Shown piece by piece: positions 30,132 through 39,413 of a stretch of DNA of 64,000 nucleotides. Source of the stretch: Volucribacter psittacicida (GTDB lineage Bacteria > Pseudomonadota > Gammaproteobacteria > Enterobacterales > Pasteurellaceae); the NCBI RefSeq assembly GCF_004339025.1, contig NZ_SMFT01000003.1, positions 180,545 to 244,544 of the forward strand, in the 5' to 3' direction. A program made the position numbers and the translations under genes. The first letter of the stretch is position 1; each line of letters opens with the position of its first letter. The notes beneath the pieces were generated by a model. That model worked only from the letters and a program-made list of their open reading frames with translations, searched no databases and was not told the origin of the DNA.

Positions 30132-30860
30132 ATGACAGGTTTTCGTTTTAAACAATTTTTTATTAAACACGATCAATGTGCGATGAAAGTCGGTACAGAC
30201 GGTATTCTCTTAGGCGCTTGGGCTAAATTAGGCACTTGGGCGACAAAAGAGAAATACCCTCGTATTTTAGATTTAGGAACAGGCTCAGGATTAGTGGCAA
30301 TTATGTTGGCACAACGTTATCCTCAAGCAAAAATAATAGGCATTGAATTAGATCCTAACGCAGCACAACAAGCAAAAGCCAATGTTAATGCTTGTCCTTG
30401 GCAAAAAAATATCCATATTATTGAACAATCCATTGCACAATTTACCACTACTCAGCAATCCTTATGCCAATTTGATCTTATTGTGGCAAATCCTCCCTAT
30501 TTTGAACAAGGGATTGCTTGTTCATCGCCGACGCGTGGGCTTGCTCGTTATCAACAGCAAAGCCATTTCGCTTGGTTGACAATGGCACAATCTTGTTTGA
30601 GTCCACAGGGTAAAATTTGTTTTGTGCTTCCCTTTCATGCCGCAATCCAGCTCAAAACACAAGCAAAACAGACCGCCCTTTATTGCATTGAGCAATGTGA
30701 GATTATAACAAAAATAGGGAAAATCCCTCATCGAATGTTGCTGAGCTTTGCTCAACAAGCCTCGCCATTAAACCAAGAGAGGCTTATTATTTATGATAAA
30801 AATAATCAATATACCGATGAATTTAAACAATTAACTAAAGACTTTTATCTGAAGTTTTAG
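30132..30860 (+). CDS. trmN: tRNA1(Val) (adenine(37)-N6)-methyltransferase
   Basis: 242 residues, Rossmann-fold SAM methyltransferase. ILDLGTGSGLVAIMLAQR (about 47-64) binds SAM, and NPPYFEQG (near 118) is the N6-adenine catalytic motif. The srmB-trmN pairing (E. coli srmB-yfiC) strengthens the call. Its last 26 bases overlap the end of pnuC on the other strand. Confidence 0.92.
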   Translation: MTGFRFKQFFIKHDQCAMKVGTDGILLGAWAKLGTWATKEKYPRILDLGTGSGLVAIMLAQRYPQAKIIGIELDPNAAQQAKANVNACPWQKNIHIIEQSIAQFTTTQQSLCQFDLIVANPPYFEQGIACSSPTRGLARYQQQSHFAWLTMAQSCLSPQGKICFVLPFHAAIQLKTQAKQTALYCIEQCEIITKIGKIPHRMLLSFAQQASPLNQERLIIYDKNNQYTDEFKQLTKDFYLKF

Positions 30861-31545
30861 AAGGCTGAGATAATTTTAGCCAATTATAATAACCATAAAT
30901 AGAATTGACTAAATAACCCGCGAACATAATGTACATTGCGGGTGTTTCTGCCCATAAAATAATAGAAAGAATATTTAAGCTAATCCATAAAAGCCATTGT
31001 TCACGATAACGTAAAATCATCAATAATTGTGCAGCAAAGGTAATAATGGTGGTTGTGCCATCAAGGCTAGCAGAACTTCCTCCAGCCATTTTCACTGCCT
31101 CAATAAAAAAGAAAGATCCAACAGCAATACAGGTTAATAAAATTATCCAGCCTTTCCAATCTAAGGCTTTAACAATAACGGTTTCATTGCCTTTACTATC
31201 ATTTTGCATATTGGCTTTCCATAAAAAATAGCCAATAAATTGTGCAGGAATATAAACATAGAGAGTGGAATTCATCTCGCCAATATAATTTGCTCCCCAA
31301 GCAACATAAAAATAAGTATAAGCAAAAATAAGCCCAAAGAAATAATTACTGATCTTCCCTTTACTCACAAAAATGACACAAAGCAAACCTGCAATACCAG
31401 AAATCATCGCCAAAATAGAATCAGGCTCTTGAGCATAAGCCCAAATTTGGGCACCAACAAAAATCACAATCCAAGCCACTTCCCAAGGCTTCCAGCCACC
31501 TAAAAATTCTTTACGTGCAAGTTGTAAATAGTGAGTTAATGTCAT
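30835..31545 (-). CDS. pnuC: Nicotinamide riboside transporter
   Basis: 236 residues, seven predicted membrane helices, PnuC family. Blocks WEVAWIVIFVGAQIWAY (near 20) and AQFIGYFLWKANMQN (near 102) are visible. It imports nicotinamide riboside, important in Pasteurellaceae, many of which cannot make NAD from scratch. Monocistronic with its own upstream region. The 3' end is antisense to the last nine codons of trmN. Confidence 0.92.
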   Translation of the reverse strand: MTLTHYLQLARKEFLGGWKPWEVAWIVIFVGAQIWAYAQEPDSILAMISGIAGLLCVIFVSKGKISNYFFGLIFAYTYFYVAWGANYIGEMNSTLYVYIPAQFIGYFLWKANMQNDSKGNETVIVKALDWKGWIILLTCIAVGSFFFIEAVKMAGGSSASLDGTTTIITFAAQLLMILRYREQWLLWISLNILSIILWAETPAMYIMFAGYLVNSIYGYYNWLKLSQPSKTSDKSL

Positions 31546-31866
31546 AGTTTATTCCTTATGTGAAAAACGTTGCTTACTTTTACACTGTTAGTTGATTCGT
31601 GTCAAGTATAGACTACCAAATTAGGTGTTTAATTGTAATTAACTTTATTTTTGTAGCAAATAGAAATCTTAACGAGATAATATCAGGAAAGATAAAGCAA
31701 TTTTATAAGCGTAAAAATAAGTTAAAAACAGACCGCACTTATTGTTATTAAAGAATAGTACAACAGGTATGCTAATCTAACATGAGTATCACAACGATAG
31801 TAGCCGACAAAGTAAAAATCCGCTAGAATAGCCGGCTTTGCAAAATGGCTATTCGAATGGAATTTT
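31546..31866. other. 321-bp divergent intergenic region pnuC/rapA
   Basis: Contains an uptake signal at 31732 and, just before rapA, an inverted repeat GAATAGCC / GGCTATTC (31826-31833 with 31847-31854). A possible pnuC promoter is TTGACA at 31600-31605 with TAAAAG at 31577-31582 (minus strand, 17-bp spacer). I see no gene and no clear NadR site. Confidence 0.5.
31577..31605 (-). promoter_or_regulatory. Candidate pnuC promoter
   Basis: Minus-strand TTGACA (perfect -35), 17-bp spacer, TAAAAG as a weak -10, 32 bp upstream of the pnuC start codon. Confidence 0.4.
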
Positions 31867-34776
31867 ATGTTATTTAAACTTGGACAACGCTGGATTAGTG
31901 AAACAGAAAATAATTTAGGTTTAGGGATTATCGTAGAATGTGATCAACGCACTGTAACGATTTTATTTCCTATTGCCGATGAACAACGCATTTATGCGGT
32001 AAATTCAGCGCCTTTGGTGCGTATTTTATTTAATGTGGGCGATATTATTCAACATCATACAGGTTGGCAAGGCAAGGTGTTGGCAGTTGATGAAGGTGAA
32101 GATCTTGTGGTTTATCAAGTGGAAACCTTGGAAGATCAGCGTATTTGTGTGATTAAAGAGATTGATTTAGCCCATCAAATTAGCTTTGGTAAACCTCAAG
32201 ATCGTTTATTTTCTGCTCAAATTGATCGTAATGATCATTTTGTTTTACGTTATCAAGCATTATTACATCAGCAAGATCAATATCTTTCTTCCTTGCGTGG
32301 ATTGCGTGGCATTCGTGCTTCTTTAATTGCCCATCAGTTACATATTGCCAAAGAAGTGGGGCAACGGGTTTATCCTCGTGTCTTGTTGGCTGATGAAGTG
32401 GGATTGGGTAAAACCATTGAGGCTGGTATGATTTTGCAACAGCAACTGTTTCATCACAAAATTACGCGTGCTTTGATTGTTGTGCCAGAAAATCTGCAAC
32501 ATCAGTGGTTAGTGGAAATGCTACGCCGTTTTAATTTAAATTTTGCTTTATTTGATGAAGAACGTTGTGCGGATTTTGATCGTCCTGAAGAGAATGAACC
32601 ACTTAATCCTTTTGCCAGTGAGAACTTAATCATTTGTGCTTTGGATTGGCTAGTACAATATCCGCAGCGGGTTACTCAATTAAAACAGGCGGAATTTGAT
32701 ATGTTGATTGTGGATGAAGCTCATCATCTTGCTTGGTCAGAACAAGGAGCAAGCCCGGAATATCAATGTATTGAGCAACTTACCCAAAAAATTCCTGCGG
32801 TATTATTATTAACCGCAACACCAGAGCAATTAGGTTTAGCCAGCCATTTTGCCCGTTTACGTTTATTAGATCCTGATCGTTTTTATGATTTCCAAGCATT
32901 TTGTGCAGAACAAGCTCAATATCAACCCGTTTCACAAGCGGTAGAAAGTTTATTAAGTGAACAAGCATTAACAGAAGAACAAAAACAACATATTGCTTCT
33001 TTATTGACCGAGCAGGATTGTGCCACATTATTTGCCCAGCTTGAACAACCAAAGGAACAAAGCCAACAAGCTCGTCAGCGATTAATTGATGATTTAATTG
33101 ATCGTCATGGTACAAGTCGTGTTTTATTTCGTAATAGCCGTCAAAGCGTACAAGGCTTTCCGCAGCGGATTTACCATCCTATTAGTCTCCCTCAACCGAA
33201 ACAATATCAGAATGCCATTAAGGTAATGGGATTATTACAACAGAATGAAGAAGAAAATCTCTTTTACCCTGAACAAATTTTCCAGCAGCTTAATCCAGAC
33301 GCGGCTTGGTGGGATTTTGATCCTCGCATTGAATGGTTAATGGACTTTCTGAAACATCATCGAGAGAACAAAGTACTTGTCATTTGCCAGCAAGCGAATA
33401 CGGCTATTCAATTAGAACAGGCATTACGAGAAAAAGAGGGGATTCGTTGTGCTTTATTCCACGAAAATATGTCAATCATTGAGCGAGATCGTGCGAGTGC
33501 TTATTTTGCTCAACAAGAAGGCGGGGCGCAAGTTTTATTAAGTTCCCATATTGGTTCAGAGGGGCGAAATTTCCAATTTGCTCATCATCTTATTTTATTT
33601 AATTTACCTGCTCACCCTGATCGCTTAGAACAATGTATTGGGCGTTTGGATCGTATTGGGCAACAACAAGATATTCATATTTATACTTTGTATTTTGACG
33701 ACTCCGCACAACAACGTTTGGCACAATGGTATCATCAAGGATTAAATGCCTTTGAGCAAACTTGCCCAACAGGGGCTACGCTTTTTGCCAAGTGCGGTGA
33801 GAAATTAGAATATTTTTTACATAATACAAAACCAACACAAGCCTTAGAACAAGATTTCCAACAGTTTTTGTTAAGCACGCAACAGCAGCGTCAAGCATTG
33901 CAACAACAATTAGAACAGGGGCGAGATCGTCTATTAGAAATTCATTCTTATGGTGGCATAAAAGGACAGCAATTAGCGGAACAAATTGCTCGTCAAGATA
34001 ATAGCCAAGAATTAGCACAATTTGCCTATCAACTTTTTGATATTATTGGTTTAGAACAAGAAGATTTAGGCGAAAATTGCTTTACGCTTTCAACAACAGG
34101 CAATATGCTCATTCCAGATTTCCCGGGGATAAAAGCGGAAACGACCAGCTTCACATTACAACGGGATTTAGCCCTAGCACGTGAAGATCTTGAGTTTTTA
34201 ACTTGGGATCATCCGATGATGTGTCATGGTATTGATTTATTAACCAGTGGTGATATTGGTAAAGCCAGTACGGCTTTATTAATCAATAAACATCTTCCAA
34301 CAGGTACGCTACTACTAGAACTCATTTTTGTGGTGGAAGTACAAGCCCCTAAAATATTGCAATTAGAGCGTTTTTTACCGCCAACCCCAATTCGTTTACT
34401 TGTGGATAAAAATGGTAATAATTTAGCCGAAAAAGTGAGCTTTAACCAGCTCAATAAGCAACTTAAGCCAATGAAAAAACAGCTTTCTCATAAAATTGTT
34501 AAAGCCGTTCGTTCTGATATTGAGCAAGGATTAGAGCAAGCTAAATCTATGGTTCGTCCTTATGCTGAACAATTCATTGAGCAAGCCAAACAGCAATGTG
34601 AGCAAGTGCTGACCCAAGAATTAGATCGTCTTATTGCTTTACAACGGGTTAATAAAAATATCCGAACGGAAGAAATTGAAAAATTACAACAAATTCGCTT
34701 ACAATCATTGCAAGCATTAAATCAAGCAGACTGGCGTTTAGATAGTCTGCGTGTCATTATGAGTAATAAAGAATAA
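31867..34776 (+). CDS. rapA: RNA polymerase-associated Swi2/Snf2 ATPase RapA
   Basis: 969 residues, the full RapA length. Two N-terminal Tudor-like/KOW domains (about 1-110), helicase lobe 1 with [17 protein letters not shown] (near 172) and VDEAHHLAW (near 282), lobe 2 with [14 protein letters not shown] and [10 protein letters not shown] (near 590), then the RapA C-terminal domain. It recycles RNA polymerase after transcription. rluA follows after 1 bp, as in E. coli. Confidence 0.96.
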   Translation: MLFKLGQRWISETENNLGLGIIVECDQRTVTILFPIADEQRIYAVNSAPLVRILFNVGDIIQHHTGWQGKVLAVDEGEDLVVYQVETLEDQRICVIKEIDLAHQISFGKPQDRLFSAQIDRNDHFVLRYQALLHQQDQYLSSLRGLRGIRASLIAHQLHIAKEVGQRVYPRVLLADEVGLGKTIEAGMILQQQLFHHKITRALIVVPENLQHQWLVEMLRRFNLNFALFDEERCADFDRPEENEPLNPFASENLIICALDWLVQYPQRVTQLKQAEFDMLIVDEAHHLAWSEQGASPEYQCIEQLTQKIPAVLLLTATPEQLGLASHFARLRLLDPDRFYDFQAFCAEQAQYQPVSQAVESLLSEQALTEEQKQHIASLLTEQDCATLFAQLEQPKEQSQQARQRLIDDLIDRHGTSRVLFRNSRQSVQGFPQRIYHPISLPQPKQYQNAIKVMGLLQQNEEENLFYPEQIFQQLNPDAAWWDFDPRIEWLMDFLKHHRENKVLVICQQANTAIQLEQALREKEGIRCALFHENMSIIERDRASAYFAQQEGGAQVLLSSHIGSEGRNFQFAHHLILFNLPAHPDRLEQCIGRLDRIGQQQDIHIYTLYFDDSAQQRLAQWYHQGLNAFEQTCPTGATLFAKCGEKLEYFLHNTKPTQALEQDFQQFLLSTQQQRQALQQQLEQGRDRLLEIHSYGGIKGQQLAEQIARQDNSQELAQFAYQLFDIIGLEQEDLGENCFTLSTTGNMLIPDFPGIKAETTSFTLQRDLALAREDLEFLTWDHPMMCHGIDLLTSGDIGKASTALLINKHLPTGTLLLELIFVVEVQAPKILQLERFLPPTPIRLLVDKNGNNLAEKVSFNQLNKQLKPMKKQLSHKIVKAVRSDIEQGLEQAKSMVRPYAEQFIEQAKQQCEQVLTQELDRLIALQRVNKNIRTEEIEKLQQIRLQSLQALNQADWRLDSLRVIMSNKE

Positions 34777-34777
34777 A

Positions 34778-35437
34778 ATGGCATTACTTGAATATCATCC
34801 TCCTATTGAGCCTTGGCTGGATATTATTTACCGCGATGATTATATTATTGTGGTTAATAAACCCAGTGGGCTACTTTCTGTCCCGGGAAGCCAACCGCAA
34901 TTTTTTGATAGTGCGATGACAAGGGTAAAACAAAAATATGGTTTTTGTGAACCAGCTCATCGTTTAGATATGTCAACCAGTGGATTACTTTTATTCGCCT
35001 TAAGCAAACAAGCTGATCGTGAATTAAAACGTCAATTTCGTGAACGTGAACCTAAAAAGCAATATCAAGCCTTGGTATGGGGACATATTCAAGCTGAGCA
35101 AGGACGCATTGAGTTACCGCTGATTTGCGATTGGGAAAATCGTCCACGCCAAATGATTTGTTTTGAACGAGGAAAAAAAGCCGTAACCGAGTATCGAGTT
35201 TTAGAGAGGCTCGCTAATAATACCACGAGAGTACAACTTAATCCGATTACAGGACGCTCTCATCAGTTACGCTTACACCTTGTTGCCCTTGGACACCCTA
35301 TTTTAGGCGATAAGTTTTACGCCCCACCGCACGCAAAATCTCTTGAACCACGTTTATGCTTACATGCTGAAACATTACAAATTACCCACCCTATCACAGG
35401 AGAAAATATGTTTTTTCAAGCAAAGGTGGATTTTTGA
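34778..35437 (+). CDS. rluA: Dual-specificity 23S rRNA/tRNA pseudouridine synthase RluA
   Basis: 219 residues, RluA family without an S4 domain. The catalytic aspartate sits in AHRLDMSTSGLLLFAL (near 61-76), with PITGRSHQLRLHL near 150. Modifies U746 of 23S rRNA and U32 of some tRNAs in E. coli. Starts 1 bp after rapA. Confidence 0.94.
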   Translation: MALLEYHPPIEPWLDIIYRDDYIIVVNKPSGLLSVPGSQPQFFDSAMTRVKQKYGFCEPAHRLDMSTSGLLLFALSKQADRELKRQFREREPKKQYQALVWGHIQAEQGRIELPLICDWENRPRQMICFERGKKAVTEYRVLERLANNTTRVQLNPITGRSHQLRLHLVALGHPILGDKFYAPPHAKSLEPRLCLHAETLQITHPITGENMFFQAKVDF

Positions 35438-35545
35438 CGTTATTTCAATTTGAAATGAGATAAGATGGCACGCCAAAGACGGTACGCCAAAGACGCTACA
35501 AAGTTGTAGGGCGAGGCGTGCCAATATGCTATTATTTTAAGCCAG
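35436..35545. repeat. MITE-like dispersed element, copy 8
   Basis: The longest copy, about 110 bp. Left GACGTTATTTCAATTTGAAA, right TATTATTTTAAGCC. The interior GGCACGCC...GGCGTGCC forms a strong 8-bp hairpin plus an internal CCAAAGACG duplication (35473 and 35488). Lies between the convergent rluA and the hypothetical gene. Confidence 0.6.
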
Positions 35546-35550
35546 AATCT

Positions 35551-35850
35551 CTATTGGTTTTTCTCCGATAATAATTTCCCAATATTCACGCCAAGTAAGC
35601 CAAGGCTAATCGGATCCATATAATCTTGTAAAAACTTAAATAATTCTTTTAAATCAATAAATTCTTGTTGCAACTCAATATGCTCTTCGATTTTGCGTGT
35701 AAAACAATAATGTAATTGTTCCCCTTGCCAATAAGCCTCTAAATCCACATAGGTGGTTTCAAATAAATGGCTATTTGCCCCTTCTTCGCCAGGATCGCCA
35801 ATACGCACTGTCCAACTATTTGAAAACAAAGGTTGTTTTTCAATACTCAT
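35551..35850 (-). CDS. Conserved small protein, Pasteurellaceae type (possibly DUF5377)
   Basis: 99 residues, soluble, acidic, no signal peptide or membrane segment. The N-terminus NSWTVRIGDPGEEGANSHLF and a C-terminal hydrophobic patch ISLGLLGVNIGKLLSE are the most structured-looking parts. It resembles a small family I know only from Pasteurellaceae, without known function. It sits 10 bp behind arfA, so read-through past the arfA terminator, or its own promoter, must drive it. Confidence 0.65.
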   Translation of the reverse strand: MSIEKQPLFSNSWTVRIGDPGEEGANSHLFETTYVDLEAYWQGEQLHYCFTRKIEEHIELQQEFIDLKELFKFLQDYMDPISLGLLGVNIGKLLSEKNQ

Positions 35851-35860
35851 TTTTCTTTCC

Positions 35861-36124
35861 TTATTTGATTAATACACAACTATCATAAAAAAGCCCGCTC
35901 ATAAAATCTCTTTTCTCTAAAATTTTATGATCGGGCTTTGCCAAATAATCATTTTTATGTTTTGCCTTACGCTGATAACTTCCTTTCCCTTTACGCTTTC
36001 TCTCCACTCGTTGACGAAATAAAGGATCTTTAATCAACGCAAACAATCCATTATCGTGAATATTGCCTTTTTGATGACAATAAACCGTTATTTGTTGCGA
36101 TGACAACGATGTTTTCTTTGCCAT
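35861..36124 (-). CDS. arfA: Alternative ribosome-rescue factor ArfA
   Basis: 87 residues. The core [20 protein letters not shown] followed by [17 protein letters not shown] matches E. coli ArfA closely. ArfA recruits RF2 to ribosomes stalled on messages without a stop codon, as backup to tmRNA. Codons from about 62 to 78 overlap a strong terminator hairpin (35890-35939), so most transcripts should end before the stop codon and yield a truncated, tmRNA-tagged product. That is the known self-limiting control of arfA in proteobacteria. Confidence 0.93.
   Translation of the reverse strand: MAKKTSLSSQQITVYCHQKGNIHDNGLFALIKDPLFRQRVERKRKGKGSYQRKAKHKNDYLAKPDHKILEKRDFMSGLFYDSCVLIK
35890..35939 (-). 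terminator. Intrinsic terminator inside the arfA reading frame
   Basis: Minus strand: AAAGCCCG + TCATAAAAT pair with ATTTTATGA + CGGGCTTT across one A-G mismatch (17 pairs, 14-base loop), followed by six T. It ends 27 bases before the arfA stop codon. Confidence 0.88.
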
Positions 36125-36255
36125 AATTTTACCTCTTTGTGAATAAATAACTCAAAAAAGGGAAAGTTTCCTTTCCCATTGGCTATTCTATAGTGAAGAT
36201 CTTTGATTTTCAAGCAACCTCATACAACAAAGTGCGGTCTCAATTTCATTAATTT

Positions 36256-36615
36256 TTATGAAGAGCTCAATATAGCTAATATCGCTTCAGGTGGACGACC
36301 AATTTTAGCTTGATTTCCCTTTACCACAATCGGACGTTCTAACAAAATAGGATTTTGGATAATGGCTTGGAATAATGCTTGTTCTGATAAGTTTTCATTG
36401 GCTAAATCAAGCTGTTCATAACATTGTTCTTTTACTCTCATCATCTGTCTTACACTGGATAACTGTAACTTTTGCTTTAAATCTTTCAGTTCCTCTAGGC
36501 TAAACTGATGAGAGAGATAACAAATAATATCAGGCTCAATGCCTTGCTGTCGCAACAATGCCAAAGTTTGCCTGCTTTTTGAACAGTCTGGATTATGATA
36601 AATCAAGGTGCCCAT
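36256..36615 (-). CDS. yfgD: ArsC-family thioredoxin-fold reductase (YfgD)
   Basis: 119 residues. IYHNPDCSKSRQTLALLRQQ (residues 4-23) carries the single catalytic Cys of the ArsC/Spx fold, and the C-terminus ERPIVVKGNQAKIGRPPEAI (about 93-112) is the YfgD signature. Annotated as glutaredoxin-dependent arsenate reductase, but YfgD-type proteins have no proven arsenate role. Divergent from perM, as E. coli yfgD is near yfgO/perM, so YfgD is the better name. Confidence 0.88.
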   Translation of the reverse strand: MGTLIYHNPDCSKSRQTLALLRQQGIEPDIICYLSHQFSLEELKDLKQKLQLSSVRQMMRVKEQCYEQLDLANENLSEQALFQAIIQNPILLERPIVVKGNQAKIGRPPEAILAILSSS

Positions 36616-36706
36616 GCTTTTCTCCTTATTTCAGCTTTTTTCTCAATAATAACTTGCTATAATCACAACATTACACAAAACAACAAGATAAAACAAGGAG
36701 CTACCC

Positions 36707-37771
36707 ATGTTAGAAATGCTGAAAACTTGGTATTATCGGCGTTTTAGCGACCCTCAAGCCATGGGATTATTCGCCATTTTACTATTTGCTTTTATTGCCA
36801 TTTATTTTTTTAGCGATTTAATTGCCCCATTATTAATTGCCATTGTACTAGCTTATCTCTTAGAATGGCCGATTCGATTTCTCTCAGAAAAAATCAAGTT
36901 ACCCTATGGTATCGCTTTATTTATCGTCCTCGGTAGTTTCCTCGCTTTTACCTTATTTACCATTATTGTGCTTATCCCTAATTTATGGAATCAAACCCTC
37001 AATTTATTGCGGGACTTACCCAATATGATTAATCAATTTCACGCTTGGGTTTTATCCTTACCCGAAAGCTATCCCGAACTTATTGATTATGCTTTAATTG
37101 ATTCTTTTTTCACAGCTTCAAGAGATAAAATCTTAACCTTTGCGGAATCCGCCTTAAAACTTTCACTGACCTCCATTATGAGCCTTGTTACCATAGGGAT
37201 TTATACTTTCTTAGTGCCATTAATGGTCTTTTTTCTCCTTAAAGATAAAGCAGAATTAATCGCAGGGGTCAGCAAATTCCTACCACGTAACCGCCACCTA
37301 GCCTCGCAAGTTTGGATAGAAATGAAACAACAAATCGCCAATTATATTCGTGGAAAAATCATAGAAATTATTATTATGACGGTTATCAGTTATGGGATAT
37401 TTCTCTATTTTGGTCTATATTATCCATTACTCTTAGCCGTTGGTGTCGGCTTATCCGTCTTAATTCCTTATATTGGTGCTGTACTCATCACTATTCCCGT
37501 TACAATTATCGCTGTTTCACAATTCGGTATATCCCCTACCTTTTGGTATATTATGATTGCCTATATTGTTAGCCAAATTTTAGACGGCAATTTATTAGTC
37601 CCTTTCCTCTTTTCCGAAGCTGTGAATTTACATCCCTTAACCATTATTATTTCCGTACTCATATTTGGCGGTTTATGGGGATTTTGGGGAGTCTTTTTTG
37701 CAATTCCCCTAGCAACATTAGTAAAAGCCGTTGTTAATGCTTGGCCTGATGGTGAAGGGGACAAGGGTTGA
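36707..37771 (+). CDS. perM: AI-2E family inner-membrane transporter PerM
   Basis: 354 residues with seven or eight membrane helices, including a long central soluble part (about 85-150) typical of the AI-2E/PerM/UPF0118 family. [19 protein letters not shown] (near 245) and the [20 protein letters not shown] tail are characteristic. Role in E. coli unresolved (putative permease). Adjacent divergent yfgD supports orthology. Followed by a hairpin at 37784 and a terminator at 37888. Confidence 0.87.
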   Translation: MLEMLKTWYYRRFSDPQAMGLFAILLFAFIAIYFFSDLIAPLLIAIVLAYLLEWPIRFLSEKIKLPYGIALFIVLGSFLAFTLFTIIVLIPNLWNQTLNLLRDLPNMINQFHAWVLSLPESYPELIDYALIDSFFTASRDKILTFAESALKLSLTSIMSLVTIGIYTFLVPLMVFFLLKDKAELIAGVSKFLPRNRHLASQVWIEMKQQIANYIRGKIIEIIIMTVISYGIFLYFGLYYPLLLAVGVGLSVLIPYIGAVLITIPVTIIAVSQFGISPTFWYIMIAYIVSQILDGNLLVPFLFSEAVNLHPLTIIISVLIFGGLWGFWGVFFAIPLATLVKAVVNAWPDGEGDKG

Positions 37772-37783
37772 GGGACATTTTGG

Positions 37784-37815
37784 CTTACTTTCTTTGTGCA
37801 AGCAAAGAAAGTAAG
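37784..37815. repeat. Perfect inverted repeat downstream of perM
   Basis: CTTACTTTCTTTG / CAAAGAAAGTAAG, 13 of 13 pairs with a 6-base loop, then AAGAGGGCGAAGCCCG. Similar runs recur in many proteobacterial genomes as spurious small ORFs; the 70-codon frame across it is not credible as a gene. Confidence 0.7.
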
Positions 37816-37887
37816 TCGTCCCTTTGTAAAAGAGGGCGAAGCCCGTTAGCAATGACGGAGAAAGAAAAGCAAAAAAATAATTCAAAA

Positions 37888-37930
37888 AAAGCACCGCACT
37901 TTATACTAAAAAAACAAAGTGCGGTGCTTT
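37888..37930. terminator. Bidirectional terminator built from paired uptake signals
   Basis: AAAGCACCGCACTTT / AAAGTGCGGTGCTTT, 15 perfect pairs, 13-base loop, with A and T runs on both sides. Serves perM (+) and scrB (-); it abuts the scrB stop codon. Confidence 0.9.
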
Positions 37931-37932
37931 TT

Positions 37933-39396
37933 TTATTTATTTTCAATCGCCTGCGGATACGCCAACTCAAGATTGAGTGATATATCGCTTTCTATTATCG
38001 GCTTTCTATTCGCGATAAAGAAACGTGAGGCCATCACTTTTTCCCCTTGATTAATAAAAATTTCCAAGACAGATTGATCGAAAAATAGTTCAATTTGTTC
38101 AAGTTTATCTACTTGGCAATAACGCTGGCTGCCAAATTGTTGCATGAGTTCTGTTTGCTCCGTATGGCTGCGATCTAAGCATAACATTCCCTCTGCATAG
38201 CTTAGGGTTAAATGTTGTTGTTCATTGTTGTTGAATAATTTTATCTTAAAGGGTTGATTGTCCAATTTTAGATTGAGATAGGCACGATCTAATTGGTCAA
38301 TGTTATGTTGTCCAGCAGGTAAGGTTAAATGCTGTTTTTGGCTTAATGAGTGATAAATTTGAGCGATAGGACGTTGGATTAATTTTCCTTGTTGTACCGA
38401 AATAGCTCTTGGTAATGAAAGCATTGAATGCCATTTAAATTTATCCGTAGGATAGGTTAAATCAGGTAACCCCACCCAGCCGAGCATAATGGTTTGTGAG
38501 GAATTGTCTAAACCAGCAAAGGTTTGTGGTGCATAAAAGTCAAAACCTTGATCAAGTTCGGCAATATGTTGTGCTTGGAAATGAAGATCTTTTTGCTTGC
38601 CAATAGCATAGACAGCGTGGTAATTGTTTTGATATTGACTGTGTTCACGAGCTTTGCCTTGTGGCGACCAAATAAAAATATCTTGTCCAGTCAGTTTGAG
38701 CAGATCTGGGCATTCCCACATAAAGACTTGTTGGTTATTAAATTCAGGGAGGGAAAGTTCGCCTAATAAACGTGGCGTATCCTCAATGTTATCCATTTCA
38801 TAGATAAGGGCTGTTCCCGTGAGATCTTGGCGTTGTGCACCGCAAATAAAACGAATTTTTCCTTGTTCCGTATAGTAAGGTTTAGGATCTCTGACGTGTT
38901 CAGTATAGCCTTTAGGGGCTTGCTCTATTAATGCACGTTTACGGATCAATGTGCCATTTTTATGGAAAATCGCAAGATTTTGGAACGGAATACGCTGATT
39001 ATCGCTGGCTCGTCTTGTGTTGCCTGTATAAAACACGGCAAAATGCGCTTCATCAAGGGGCAATGCACCGCCAGAATAGCAACCATGGGATTCAAATAGT
39101 TGATCAGGAATAAGCATTTCTCCCTGTTGATAATGTAAGAAATCGGCAGTAATGAGGTGTTGCCAATGTTTCATACCATGTAAGGCATCAAAGGGAAACC
39201 ATTGATAGAATATGTGATAATGCTTGCCATCAAAAATAAGCCCATTAGGATCGTTAAGTAAGCCTGTAGGCGGGGCGATATGATAATGGGGGCGAAAATT
39301 TTGGTCAGAATCCACCGCACTTTTTATTTGAGCTAATTCTGTAGGTTGGGCAGATAAGATACTGCGATATTTGCCTTGGTTAAAGATATGTTGCAT
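37933..39396 (-). CDS. scrB: Sucrose-6-phosphate hydrolase (GH32)
   Basis: 487 residues, glycoside hydrolase family 32. The nucleophile Asp is in PPTGLLNDPNGLIF (near 44), the transition-state Asp in VRDPKPYY (near 155) and the acid/base Glu in WECPDLLKL (near 215), followed by a C-terminal beta-sandwich. Cleaves sucrose-6-phosphate to glucose-6-phosphate and fructose. The frame stays open to 39498, but only the ATG at 39396 has a ribosome site (GAGGGA) and follows scrK. No sucrose PTS gene is adjacent. Confidence 0.9.
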   Translation of the reverse strand: MQHIFNQGKYRSILSAQPTELAQIKSAVDSDQNFRPHYHIAPPTGLLNDPNGLIFDGKHYHIFYQWFPFDALHGMKHWQHLITADFLHYQQGEMLIPDQLFESHGCYSGGALPLDEAHFAVFYTGNTRRASDNQRIPFQNLAIFHKNGTLIRKRALIEQAPKGYTEHVRDPKPYYTEQGKIRFICGAQRQDLTGTALIYEMDNIEDTPRLLGELSLPEFNNQQVFMWECPDLLKLTGQDIFIWSPQGKAREHSQYQNNYHAVYAIGKQKDLHFQAQHIAELDQGFDFYAPQTFAGLDNSSQTIMLGWVGLPDLTYPTDKFKWHSMLSLPRAISVQQGKLIQRPIAQIYHSLSQKQHLTLPAGQHNIDQLDRAYLNLKLDNQPFKIKLFNNNEQQHLTLSYAEGMLCLDRSHTEQTELMQQFGSQRYCQVDKLEQIELFFDQSVLEIFINQGEKVMASRFFIANRKPIIESDISLNLELAYPQAIENK

Positions 39397-39413
39397 AAAT
39401 TTCCCTCGCCTTT

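Noticed and set aside
37768..37980. 70-codon reading frame after perM
   Set aside because: It spans a perfect hairpin and a terminator and resembles repeat-derived spurious ORFs found in many genomes.
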